Source: Torreya grandis (lineage: Eukaryota > Streptophyta > Pinopsida > Cupressales > Taxaceae). Taken from it: a stretch of 64,000 bases of DNA. How positions within the stretch are numbered: position 1 is the stretch's first letter; each line of letters begins with the position of its first letter. Where the stretch lies: NCBI GenBank assembly GCA_037957365.1, contig JARHVA010005485.1:712001-776000 (forward strand), read 5' to 3'. The notes beneath the pieces were generated by a model. It was given only the letters and a program-made list of their open reading frames with translations, had not been told where the DNA came from and searched no databases. Shown here in pieces: positions 35,110 through 45,823 of the stretch. The position numbers and the translations under genes were made by a program.

Positions 35110-36450
35110 ACCAAACTTGGAAGACTACTCCCCTACCCTTTTTTTTAGATCCTTTTGAAGAAGACCCAAATGAGAAGAAGAAGACTTATGAATCTTCACC
35201 CCCTCAGTACCTATATTTGAGACAAGAGAAGATCCATCCTCACCACCCTTCTCCCTTACTATAATAGGAACCGACTCCACTTGGACTTCCATTTGAACAT
35301 CAGTGTCCATTTGTAAATCCCTATTATCTTGCAAACCCTGAGTAGCTTTAGAAAGAAGGCCCTCTTATCCTATACCCAAAGCACCCTGATCTAGATTCAT
35401 CAATCCTAGATTCACTTCTTGCTAGCTGAGATCATCTAAAACTTCAAATCTATTTAAAGAATATTCTTCCTACCTTTCCTTCAAATTCCTCTTTTGACCT
35501 CGATTCTTGTTTTGAGCCTTGATAAGAATGAATCCATCAGTCCCATCCCTATCATCAGGGATGGGTTCCTTCCCCTTTTCAACCCTAGGGTGATTGTGGG
35601 GAGGTTGAGAGGGTTGGGAATCCATAGGCCTAGCCTTTGGGTATATTCTCTATAAATGACCATATTCATGACAGAGATGACATCGAAAAGGAAGAGTTTC
35701 ATAATCCAACTATTGCACCCAAGAGTAAGGACCCACACACATATCTACCAAATCTATCAAAGGTTTACCTAAATCAATCTCAACATAGATATGAGTAAAA
35801 GTCATCATCTTCTTACCTTGAGTCTATTATGAAGTACCAACTAGTTTTCCTAGCATCAAAGCCAACAAATGTAAAACATCCTCCTGCCAACATTCCACAA
35901 GAAACCTTGGAAGCTGAACCCACATAGGAACCTGGTTTGAAAGATCTTTAGTAAGATTAAAGCTCGCATGCCAAAGTTAAATAAATAACCCAATCTGATT
36001 ATGAAAATAGGGGCCTCCTTCAAAGGCCTTGTTGCAATCTATCAAGTAATTGAATGAAACCATGAAAAAACTATTTGCTAAAAGCATAACCTCCATTTCT
36101 CCCTCAGACATCTAAGTCCATTGGGCCCATGATTTAAGAAATTGTAATGAAACCCACATCCCCATAAACTTGCATAGCAAAGCATGCTTTGAATAGTATT
36201 CAATATCTTCTACAATCATCTCCAGTGGGATAACCAATTTTGGCCTCTCCTCACAATGTTTAAGACAACCATTGATCTTCATAATATAAGTACCACCAGA
36301 CAAACCTAAACCAACTATCGCCAAATTTGGTGAGAACAAATTATTATTAGAAATATTTGAACCTTGTAAAGTAGAATTTTTACCAATCACTACTGAGCAA
36401 TAATCCATCTTGGGACAAGCCCTTGAATACTCCCCAACTGGCATTAACAC
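35110..36450 (-). pseudogene. LINE ORF1: DUF4283 and zinc-knuckle protein
   Basis: The frame starting at 36450 gives a Gag-like domain of the DUF4283 type: HALLCKFMGMWVSLQFLKSW near 36140, then WVQLPRFLVECW and YVEIDLGKPL after a shift. A CCHC-like knuckle near 35640-35700 reads CHLCHEYGHLYREY, with the last C changed to Y. The tail (35125-35334) is charged and ends KRVGE. ORF1 proteins of this kind bind LINE RNA. Dead by stops and shifts. Confidence 0.75.
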
Positions 36451-36776
36451 TCAACTGAACCAGGGTGAGCAAGCAGGTCTCCGAGAGAAGGAACCACCAC
36501 TAGGGTTTAACCATCCCACCACCCAATGCTACCTTTGAACTACATACCCAACCAACCAAGTACAATAACCCCACCTACACCTCCAACCAGGGACACAACC
36601 CCTACATGCACAAGAAAAAGGGAGTACTGATGCTAATGAAAAAGAGCTTAACTAATAAAAATGCATCCCCAAGCCACCCCCAAACTACATTCACTCCCCA
36701 CATAGGTGCGGCCAAGGAGTAAGAAGTTCATGCTAGGGTATGAATGCCCTAGCATGACAAGCAACTCGTAGGGGTG
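36451..36776 (-). other. LINE 5' untranslated region (part)
   Basis: Upstream of ORF1 on the minus strand; no domain. The 5-bp AACAC that follows (36777-36781) is the target duplication of B2. Confidence 0.5.
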
Positions 36777-36781
36777 AACAC

Positions 36782-37602
36782 TGTCAGGATCTTGCTCCTT
36801 AATAAGAGCACAAATGATTACCTTGTATAAGCAACTAATCACGAAATTAAACCAGAATTAACAAGTAACTAGAATTCACACATGACACAAAATATGAGAG
36901 ACAATACACAATCTTGTATTAATACCCATGCCTGAAGGAAATACAATGAAGATGCCATAATCTTCCACACCTCTCAGATGTATAGATCTCTTTCCCTCAA
37001 GAGTTCACTCTCCTACCAAAAATGGTCCCAACACACAACTCAAATACAGAGTTGGTGTTCACCTCCAACCATTCAGTAATAACCCTATTAGTACCAAGCA
37101 CTCAAAGTACTTCAAGTAGATCTCCCATGAACCTACAATAACTTGAAACTCATATGATCTTACTTACCATGTAGAACTTCTCCTTGATCTTGTTACCACC
37201 TGTAGATCAACTGTTCTTACAATTGGAAGGATCTCTTCCTTGCCTTAATTACAATACATGCCAATGAGTCTATAAATAGATCTCATACTAAACAATAACT
37301 TAGACTTCTAATTTACAATAATTAGACTCACAACTCAAGACCAAAAATAGCCTTTACATGCAAACACTCAGTTCAACAAACTGACTGTTCGTGCAATGAA
37401 CAGTTTTGGAACTACACAGGCGACCGACGTCAGTCCCCGTCTGCCTGGAGATGACCGATGTTAGCTGATTCCTATCGATGTCAATTGCCTCCCTGTCTAC
37501 CCCTGACCGACATTAGTCAGCCTAACTGACACTAGTGACTATGACACTCAGTAACTCCTCCATGTCTACATTAGTTGAAGCTTTTAGATCCATAACCTAA
37601 CA
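36782..37602 (-). repeat. 3' LTR of B2
   Basis: Matches 40501-41321. Contains TATAAATAG at about 37270 and, at about 37421-37540, the palindromic units in decayed form (CCGACGTCAGT, CCGACATTAGT, ACTGACACTAGT). Confidence 0.88.
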
Positions 37603-38420
37603 ATCTCGCACTTGGAGATAAATAGCTGCAACTGTACCTATACCTATACACCGTCTAGTTTATTTCTTGGCATTGTATCCCTCTTCAAGATCACTCTTGA
37701 AGACCAACCACCACAAATCTTGTGGTGCACCTCCTATCATCCAAATCACCTTGCCACATATGTATCTACAAACCCATGTAGAAAAGAACTTGACCTTGCA
37801 TAGCATGTCAACCTATTGCTGGTCCCTCTCAGATACCTGAGAATCCACTGAACTGCCCTCCAGTGCTTCTTTCCTGGATTGACCCAAACTTGCTGACAAC
37901 TCCCACTACTTGGAAAATCTCAGGTCTAGTACATACCATGCACTTAACCTCATCATGTGAATCAAGACACTGTTCATAGAACTGTCCAACCATCAGCGTG
38001 CTAAGCGGTTTCACACAATCATCTGAAGACAAAGTCAACCTATGACCTTCCATGTCCTTAGAACACACTCATGCCAAAGAATCTTGCTACTCTCAAATTC
38101 CTCATGACACACCTCTGAACTAACTTTACCTTTAGTTTAGCAACTCCCTGTATATGTAACCCTACAACAAGCACACAATACAGTAATAGGATAATGTAGC
38201 TAATATTATCCAACCTAGTAAAGAGAAACACAATGGTCAAACCTCCATTGTCCTACAGCTAACACAAGACCATATACCCTGGCCTTCCATCTCACGTATC
38301 CATTCCCACTCTTCTTTATCCTGAACATCCATTTGTCTCTCAGTGCTTTCTTCCAGCTGGTAACTCCACCAAAAACTCCCATTTGGTTCTTCTCCAAGGA
38401 ATCACATCCTTCATCCATGC
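37603..38420 (-). pseudogene. Copia RT and RNase H scraps of B2
   Basis: After the purine tract (minus strand of 37603-37615), the minus strand holds, from 38418 downward, DEGCDSLEKNQMGVFGG and KKALRDKWMFRIKKS, the N-terminal end of copia RT. Then at 38068-37690 come MVCTRPEIFQVVGVVSKFG and GDLDDRRCTTRFVV from the RT/RNase H border. The RT palm with its YVDD box and the whole integrase are missing. These pieces confirm that B2 derives from a complete copia element by internal deletion. Confidence 0.72.
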
Positions 38421-38599
38421 CAAGCTCCCATTGTTTCCTGGATCTACCTGCTCTACTTCTTTAATAACTTCCTAGTTCTTGACCATAAGTGAGCAACAAG
38501 TAGTGTAAAGAAGGGAAATGATGAATTTGAGGCTTACTTACCCTTTAAGTCCTCCATATGAGCACTTGAGACTCCTTGACAGCTTGTTGTCCACCCAAA

Positions 38600-38810
38600 A
38601 TTTGTCTCAGTGACTGATGCCAGTCACATCTCAGTCTGCACCTGACCAACATCAGTTTGATGTGACTACCTCATCGCTGACATCGGTTCTTCCTGACCGA
38701 CACCAGTGTTTACCTGTCTAGAGTCACCGATGTCAGGCTGCACATAGTCAACATCGGTCCATGTCTGGATGCCGATGCCAGTTTTCTAACTAACATCAGT
38801 CTTCGTGTTT
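38600..38810 (-). repeat. Decayed palindrome array of B2
   Basis: Same place and spacing as the array of B1, but most CpG sites have become TG or CA: ACTGATGCCAGT, ACCAACATCAGT, GCTGACATCGGT, ACCGACACCAGT, ACCGATGTCAGG, GTCAACATCGGT, GCCGATGCCAGT, ACTAACATCAGT. Eight units can be counted. Confidence 0.8.
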
Positions 38811-38879
38811 TACTTGTGAGCGATGACTTCTACCTGCGAGCTCCTTTTGGATCAAACCCTTGTCTATATCAACCTTGCT

Positions 38880-40343
38880 CTACTCAAAATTATTTAACCC
38901 CTTGCACTGATCTTTGTCTGTCATCTTCTCATTGACAACTAAGGCTTTCATATTCTTGTCACGAACATCGGATTTCTCAAGAAACGTCACTTTCTTCTTT
39001 TGCATACAGAAATCTCGATCCATGCTTTTCAAATCTGAAAGCATCCCCTTTGACTCAAGAAAATGCATCCCCTTCTTATTCATGTGACCAAGCCTATTAA
39101 GCCACATCTTAAAATCTACAGCTGAAGTAGATAAACCAAAAGGAGAATCAGTAATACAAGTAGATAGATAAAGCGTACCTACTTTCTTACCTCTTGCTAC
39201 AACAAGTGCACCCTTGGTAACCTTCCAAGAGTCCGCTGTGAGAGTTACTGTGCAACGCTCATCACCCAACTTTCCAACAAAAATCACATTCCACTTCAGG
39301 ACTGCGACATGCATGACCTCCTTCAACACCCATGTGTTGCCCGTCTGCAATTTCAGCTTTACTTTCCCTTTGCCAACCATTTGACAAGGCTTACCATCCC
39401 CTAAATAAATTTCTCCAAAGTCTCCCTGGACATACTCATGAAAAAATTCCCTATTTGGAGATGCATGGAAAGAGGCACCAGAATCTAAAACCCAAGATTC
39501 TACTTTATCCAAAGAACACACCAGAGCATCTTGTGCAACAATACCTACAACATCTATAACATCTGCTTATTTAGTTCCTTCTTGCTGATCTTCAACCAAC
39601 CAACAATCTCTCTTTAAGTGCCCTTGCTTTCCACATTTCTAGCAGGTTATTCTGCCATACCTAGACTTGGATCTCCTACCTATCTTTGACCTTGATCTCC
39701 CATGCTTGATCTTCTCTCTTTGCCTTCCCCTGCTTTCCACACTCAAAGCATTTCTTGATGATTCACTTGTGCTTTTTATGCGAATTTCTTCATTCAAGAT
39801 TACACTCACAACATCATCCACTTTTAAGATTTTTGAAGCAGACGCAGTATTACTAACTACCATTACCAAACTCTCCCAACTTTTAGGTAATGAGCATAAG
39901 ACTAAGAGAGGCTTAATTTCATCATCAAAAACAATATTGACTGAATTTAACTGGTTTACCAAACCATGGAAATCACTAAGATGACTATGTACAGATCCAC
40001 CTTCCAACATTTACAAATTAAATAATTGCTTCATAAGAAATACCTTATTCGAAGCTAAGGGTTTTTCATATAAATTTTCCAAAGATTCCTTCAACTCTAC
40101 CGTTGTCTTAGCCTGTGATAAGTTGGAAATCATAGACGATGCAAGACTCAACCTTATAGATCCCAAAGCCTTCCGATCAAGAACCTCCCATTCTTCATCC
40201 TTCATATCTAGGGGCTTGCATGCAACCCCACCCAACAGTAAGTACAAATCTTTTTGATACAGATAATCTTCAATCTGCATCCTCCATAATTGATAGTTCT
40301 TGCCATTAAACTTCTCAATTCATAGCTTACTTTCTTCTGCCAT
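38880..40343 (-). pseudogene. Copia gag-protease-pre-integrase of B2
   Basis: One frame of 487 codons from the ATG at 40343 to the stop at 38880, without shifts and with four internal stops (TGA after ESKL, TAA near 40011, TAG inside the knuckle, TAA after EGTK). Gag (UBN2-like): NGKNYQLWRMQIEDYLYQKD, then LCSLPKSWESLV. Zinc knuckle with its second residue lost to a stop: C.KCGKQGHLKRDC. Protease: SWVLDSGASFHASPNREFF with intact DSG. Pre-integrase: WLNRLGHMNKKGMHFLES. Integrase proper does not follow. Copia proteins form the particle and process it. This frame shows what B1 has lost. Confidence 0.88.
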
Positions 40344-40437
40344 TGCTATACTCCCACTCAAATAGAAACCCCTGTGAGTAACTTGTAATCAACACACACT
40401 AACCAGATCTGAAACACCTATTAGTAACCCAACCAAA

Positions 40438-40498
40438 AGCTCTGATACCACTTGTTGGTGGTATCAAGCTATGAACTAGCACCTTGGATCTGATACCA
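40438..40498 (-). other. Primer-binding site of B2, present twice
   Basis: The minus strand of 40486-40498 is TGGTATCAGATCC, 2 bp from the LTR. A second, perfect TGGTATCAGAGCT is the minus strand of 40438-40450, 48 bp inward. The arrangement is the same as in B1. Confidence 0.82.
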
Positions 40499-40500
40499 CT

Positions 40501-41321
40501 TATTAAGATCTTGCTCCTTAATAAGAGCACAAACGATTACCTTGTATAAGCAACTAGTCACGAAATTAAACCAAAATTAACAAGTAACTAGAATTCACAC
40601 ATGACACAAAATATGAGAGACAATACACAATCTTGTATTAATACTCATGCCTGAAGGAAATACAATGAAGATACCACAATCTTCCACACCTCTCAGATGT
40701 ACAAATCTCTTTCCCTCAAGAGTTCACTCTCCTACCAAAAATGGTCCCAACACACAACTCAAACATAGAGTTGGTGTTCACCTCCAACTAGTCAGTAATA
40801 ACCCTGCCAGTACCAAGAACTCAAAGTACTTCAAGTAGATCTCCCATGAACCTACAACAACTTACAACTCAAATGATCTTACTTACCATGTAGAACTTCT
40901 CCTTGATCTTGCTGCCACCTGCAGATCAACTATTCTTACAATTGGAAGGATCTCTTCCTTGCCTTAATTACAATACATGCCAATGAGTATATAAATAGAT
41001 CTCATACTAAACAATAACTTAGACTTCTAATTTACAATAATTAGACTCGCAACTCAAGACCAAAAATAGCCTTTACATGCAAACACTCGATTCAACAAAC
41101 TGACTGTTCATGCAATGAATAATTTTGGAACTGCACAGGCGACTGACATCGATCCCTGTCTGCCTGGAGATGACCGACATCGGCTAATTCCTATCGATGT
41201 TGGTTGCCTCCCTATCTACCCTTGACTGACATCAATCAGCCTAACTAACATTGGTGACTGTGACACTTAACAACTCCTCTATGTCTGCATTAGTTGAAGC
41301 TTTTAGCTCCACAACCTAACA
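40501..41321 (-). repeat. 5' LTR of B2
   Basis: Matches 36782-37602; ends CCTAACA just before AACAC. The first G of the terminal TG has become A (TATTAAG). Confidence 0.88.
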
Positions 41322-41326
41322 AACAC

Positions 41327-41580
41327 CATCTGCAGCACTCAGTAGGATTGGCTATTTTAGCAGACTCTACATGTTTTACCTATAAAAAGTGCTTCTCTTC
41401 CATCCACCATCATTCACAGTCCCCTCAGCCACTCAGTGCTCCTCGACCTTGGCCTAGTGCTAGTAGTAGCAGAGGTCATTAGCGTTGTTGTTCGTAGCTA
41501 GTCCTCAGTCCTCCATAATAGCCTCAGTAGGGGTTTCCTTCACACGGTAGGTTCAGCCATTGGCATCCATATAAGATTTG
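41327..41580 (-). other. Probable LINE 5' end beyond B2
   Basis: Joined to 36776 before B2 inserted. Less AT-rich than what follows and stops at the AT tract at about 41585. No coding content. Assigned to the LINE only by continuity. Confidence 0.45.
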
Positions 41581-41584
41581 CAAT

Positions 41585-41960
41585 ATATAATATAATATAA
41601 TATATATTTATTTATATGTATTAATATTTAAATATTTTATCACTTTCCTCCTTAGTAAGAATGTATTTGGATGTCAAAATAAGTTTGTTTAAAGTAATTA
41701 TGGGGGTAGATCGATCGAGGTCTGAGTCACATACAATGCTTTAGTCTATAATGGCTTGCATTCTTATTGGAAAGAGATGGCATCTTCATCCAAATATTAT
41801 GTAGTCTATTATATGCATATATATAGTATTATATTATATGATATATATTGTAATATTTTTATATATTTAAAAATAATTATATAGTATATATGAATATGAT
41901 ATATATTATAGCAACTTGTATAATAATATATTAGTATGTTATATTATAATAATATATTAT
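41585..41960. repeat. AT-rich low-complexity tracts
   Basis: Tracts of ATATAATATA words at 41585-41640 and 41810-41960, separated by about 170 bp of ordinary sequence. Confidence 0.7.
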
Positions 41961-44084
41961 AAAAAACAAAATCCTAATGACAAAACCATTTTGTTTTGGG
42001 TAGAGCAAGTTACCACCTATTGAAGGTCAACATACCCCCATTTCTAAAAAATAAGGACCCTTCTCAAAAACTGTGCAAATTTGTACCTTAAAATTGAAAA
42101 TTCACTTGATCAAAATGTTAATAGCATGTTTGCACATTATTTTTATTTGAAGATCATCCACACCATGATTTGGTTGCCTTATTTGTTCATGGATTTGGTC
42201 TAACCTTGTCTAATTTTACTAACAATGGATCTTCTTGTTTCAGGTTAGAGGTCTAATGGAGTTCATTTAGAACATACAATGTCTAGGCTTTGTAATTTTA
42301 TGGTTTTATCTCAATTTAGTCTTTTACTAACCCTTGGTCTATCAAAAGTCAAATTGAATGAATTTTGATCATTTTAAAATCCTTGCTCAAAATACCCTAG
42401 CATAGGTTCCTTTGGACCAAATTAAAAATTGATGGAAATATTTTACATGGGAACAATTTAAATATTCTATGGACTTAGTTTAATTTTCACCCTAAGGCTT
42501 AGGTCATGTTTTTCAACATGACCAAACCTTAGCCTAAAAATTATATTCTCGGTCCCCTTTATGTCTTGATCCCCTTTGTCCCCTTTTATCTTAGCATGGT
42601 CTAACATTATTATTTATGAGGTAATTTTATTATGTTAAAGCTTAGCTCAATACTTTGGCCTAAATATTTAATTCATATTTATTAATACAAATAAAACCTT
42701 TATCTAAAACCTTAGTCTGAGTTCTATATATCTTTGAGCCTGACTTAAACATTATGTTTGTTTGCAGGATCAACAACCCACACTTGCTAGGGCGACATGG
42801 ATCAAATGGTGCATATCAATTCAAGGTTTCAATGGAGCCCAAAATCAAATATGATGATGACATATTTCTTAACCACATTAGACAAAATGGTAAGCAGCCA
42901 ATGGTGACCCACCCCTCAGATCGAGATCCAATGATATGTGTTCATTAGAATAAAATAAATCCAATGTTGTGAGAGAGACATTTATTTTTTAAAAATAACT
43001 CAAACCAAATGCGGTACATCTATGTGGAAGAAGTATGCTGGTCTGATAAAGATTCTTAATGTAGAGTATAGAAATCCCGTGGGATTACCAAGTGGCATGA
43101 CTTTGAGGCTTAATGTAGATAAGATCCAATCTCACTCAACTCCACAGATCATAATCTAATAGAGCATGTTTGTTCAAGTAGGATGTAATGGCATGAAATC
43201 AAACTAGGAAACTAAACATAGGGTCCATTTTATTGAGACATAGACCTATGCCTAAACATTATGCCATGTTTCTTTTTATTCATGGGGTCACTTTAATATG
43301 TTTGGAACTTAACTCAAGACTTTAGATTAGAAGGATTTATTTACATGTAAATTTTAATCTAAGACTTTGACTTAAGATTCACATGTTCCCCAAGCCCTAA
43401 ATTCAATATTTCTTATTGTTTAGAGGAACCAATATTGTTTGGACTAATGGACGTATTTTTAGGTGATCATAGTTTCCCCCTTCTAATGTTGATAAAACTA
43501 GTTGCTTATTCTATTAGATCAATGAAATCTCATATAGGAAAGGACATACTCAAGTTTTGATTCTTTAACCATTAAAATGGACCATTTATTAGCTAGTCTG
43601 AAATGAATTAGATCTACTTTGAGCCATGATTAAAACCCTAGTCTAATGTTTTGACATAAGTCCCTTATAATTAAATTCAAATTGGTGTGGGAACGATTAT
43701 AAGTTCCATAGACTTAGCCTAATTTTACCCTAAGGCTTAAGTCATGTTTTTCAACACAACCCAACCTTATTCTAAAATCTTATGCTTGGTCACTTTATAT
43801 CCCATGAACGCGTGCTCCATTTTACTATATTCTAAACTTATCATAAGGCCTTACCCTAAAGTTTAATTGTATTTATTTATACTTTGAAACCTTAGGTTAA
43901 AACCTTATGCTTGGACCTTTAATTATTGGCAGGCTCCCCTTTTATTATGCTCTAAACTTAGCATAAAATCGAGCCTAAGGTTCACGTTCATGTTTATTGA
44001 CATAAATAATAGACCTTAGTCTTTAAGATTTTATCCTAAGACCTGTGAACTAGGAATTTGACTAAGAAGAGGAGATTAGTACGG
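41961..44084. repeat. Non-coding region with diverged direct repeats
   Basis: A block near 42410-42565 recurs at about 43670-43815: ATGGACTTAGTTTAATTTTC / ATAGACTTAGCCTAATTTTA, then ACCCTAAGGCTTA.GTCATG, then TTTTTCAACA. Shorter versions of the ACCTTAGTCTAAAACCTTA word recur at 42690-42720 and 43855-44040. The first block holds a good hairpin, GGTCATGTT ... AACATGACC (about 42501-42523). The 64-codon ORF at 42754-42948 has no recognisable domain. Probably an old LTR region of unknown type. Confidence 0.55.
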
Positions 44085-45221
44085 TGTTAGTGAAAAGAAA
44101 TGAAATCAAAAACACACTAAGATAACATCTTCATGCCTAGTTACTAGGCTGAGCTTAGTAATAAAAATAAATGACAAACACAAATAAAAAGTAAGGAAAA
44201 ATAACAAGAATTCCTTCACCTTCCTTAAATGCTCCAAATGCCTTTATAGTAGTGGCTTGCTCGGTTTTGTGCCCATGAAATCTTTGGCAATGGAAGCTTA
44301 GCCACCTCCACCTTTCCTTGGCACCTTTGGCTTATGGCTTGGCTTGGCTTGGAATTAATTTGGCATGGTAACACTAGTTGCTTGAAGCTTTTGGAACCAA
44401 TCCTGCATTATAACTTTACACAAATTAAGCTTAAAAATGATGTGGTAAAGCCTCCTATTTATAGATTTTTGAGATTGATTAGAATCAACCTGACCCATCC
44501 ATCTCAAGATTGAGATGTATGGCTAAGGATGAATCCAATTATGCAATTCAAATTGATAAATAGACTCATCAATATTTGGGATAGAGGGCAAACTAAGAGG
44601 CATGGAGGGCTTTGTTGAGGCATGAGAGGCATGAATCCTGATATTTGTCGTATTTATGGCCTAGGGATGTCTTCCCAAGAAATGAGGTCACATAATTATG
44701 AAGATATTCAATATTCATTTCCAAAACAATTTTTTCAACAAGTTTCCATGGAATTATTAATTAGGCCTTGATTTGGGTTAATTATCTCTTAAGCATGTTT
44801 AAGCACTTTGTACACAAATTACTCAAATTGATCAGAATGCCTTGTTATTGGTCCAAAATTTGATTGGATTAGAATTGGAAGTCACTATCAAATGTGTTGG
44901 ATTCAATATTCCATTTAGCATGTTATCAACAACAAATAACAAAGGCATTTGTCTTGTGTAGAATATTTGATAGGAAAGAGCAATCTAGAGTACCTAGGTG
45001 TAAAATTAGCATTTTGACTCAGAATGATTTGATCAAAGTTAGCTATCCCATAAATTACATTGCCCTATTTAGGGATACCCCGGCCAAAATTGGCATTTGA
45101 TTATGTCATTTTCAAATCTTTTAATGTGCTTTAGTGTTTTTAGGCCAAATTGTGTATTTTAAGTGGAAATTGGCCAAAAGTTTGGTTGGAGATTATTAGT
45201 GGCCATATTTAGGTGTCTACA
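44085..45221 (-). repeat. 3' LTR of element 2
   Basis: On the minus strand the LTR begins TGTAGACACC at 45221, right after a purine-rich tract. The proposed left end is TGTTAG at 44085, 1137 bp away. This is the natural TG...CA pair but unproven, as the partner LTR is outside the window. A minus-strand TATA box fits inside. Confidence 0.5.
44456..44463 (-). promoter_or_regulatory. LTR promoter TATA box of element 2
   Basis: The minus strand reads CTATAAATAGGAGG, a strong TATA box about 760 bp into the LTR, where the U3/R border would be expected. Confidence 0.55.
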
Positions 45222-45240
45222 ATTTGTCCCTATTTGAGAA
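45222..45240 (-). other. Polypurine tract of element 2
   Basis: The minus strand TTCTCAAATAGGGACAAAT directly precedes the TGTAGACACC LTR start. It is a common 3' junction of plant Ty3/gypsy elements of this type. Confidence 0.65.
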
Positions 45241-45785
45241 GGCATTGAAAGCTATAAGAATAGTAACATCTTCTCAAAGAATGAAAAGGTCATGTATGCC
45301 TACAACTGCAATGATGATAAACTAACTATATGATGCCCCCTCGAAGGAATGGTTGGCACAAGTAAGTTGGCAAATGGTCCCTCAAAAAAAAGAAGCAAAA
45401 TGAGGGGACAATATAAAGTAAAGATGATAGGGTGAAAACATAATGATATTGACAAACTAGTCAAAATCATTGAGAATGCAAGTGGGATTATGTAAAATGG
45501 TTTTCCCAAAGGTGGTTATAAGCATTGTACTTGATAGTGTAAATGTGGTATGATAACACAATGTTTTGCCACAAAGCAATTATAATCATTGAGAAGATGG
45601 AGCTGCCCCAGTTAGGATAGACAAACAATATAATAACATGCCCCTGTATGGGTGGAAAACATAAAGTGGTGAAAACATAATGATTTGCCCAAAGGTAGTT
45701 ATAATCATTGAGAGATGCAAGTGGGATGGTGTATAATGATTTGCCCATAGGTAGTTATAATCATTAGACCTTGATTATGGAAAAC

Positions 45786-45823
<38 letters not shown>

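Larger units (their letters stand above)
30607..36776 (-). mobile_element. L1-type LINE, main part
   Basis: Non-LTR retrotransposon on the minus strand with ORF1 (DUF4283-like, zinc knuckle), then ORF2 (APE endonuclease, RT, zf-RVT, RNase H), in the order usual for plant L1 elements. The 3' end at about 30607 has only a short T-run on + (TTTTTT, 30601-30606). The 5' end was separated by insertion of B2; the rest lies at 41327 onward. Not functional because of many stops. Confidence 0.88.
36782..41321 (-). mobile_element. Element B2: older non-autonomous copia element
   Basis: 4540 bp with perfect target duplication AACAC (36777-36781, 41322-41326). Both LTRs are 821 bp; the left begins TGTCAGG, the right TATTAAG, and both end CCTAACA. 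Orientation is minus. It shares with B1 the order LTR, doubled primer-binding site, (gag-)protease-pre-integrase, palindrome array, RT/RNase H scraps, LTR. Differences between its LTRs are clearly more frequent than in B1, so it is older. It inserted into the 5' region of the LINE. Confidence 0.9.

Noticed and set aside
41294..41482. 62-codon + ORF with Ser-rich end
   Set aside because: Spans the B2 LTR end, target duplication and LINE remnant; an accident of the junction.
42754..42948. Possible exon after a TTTGCAG splice-like site
   Set aside because: 64 codons, no recognised domain, no partner exon, surrounded by repeats.
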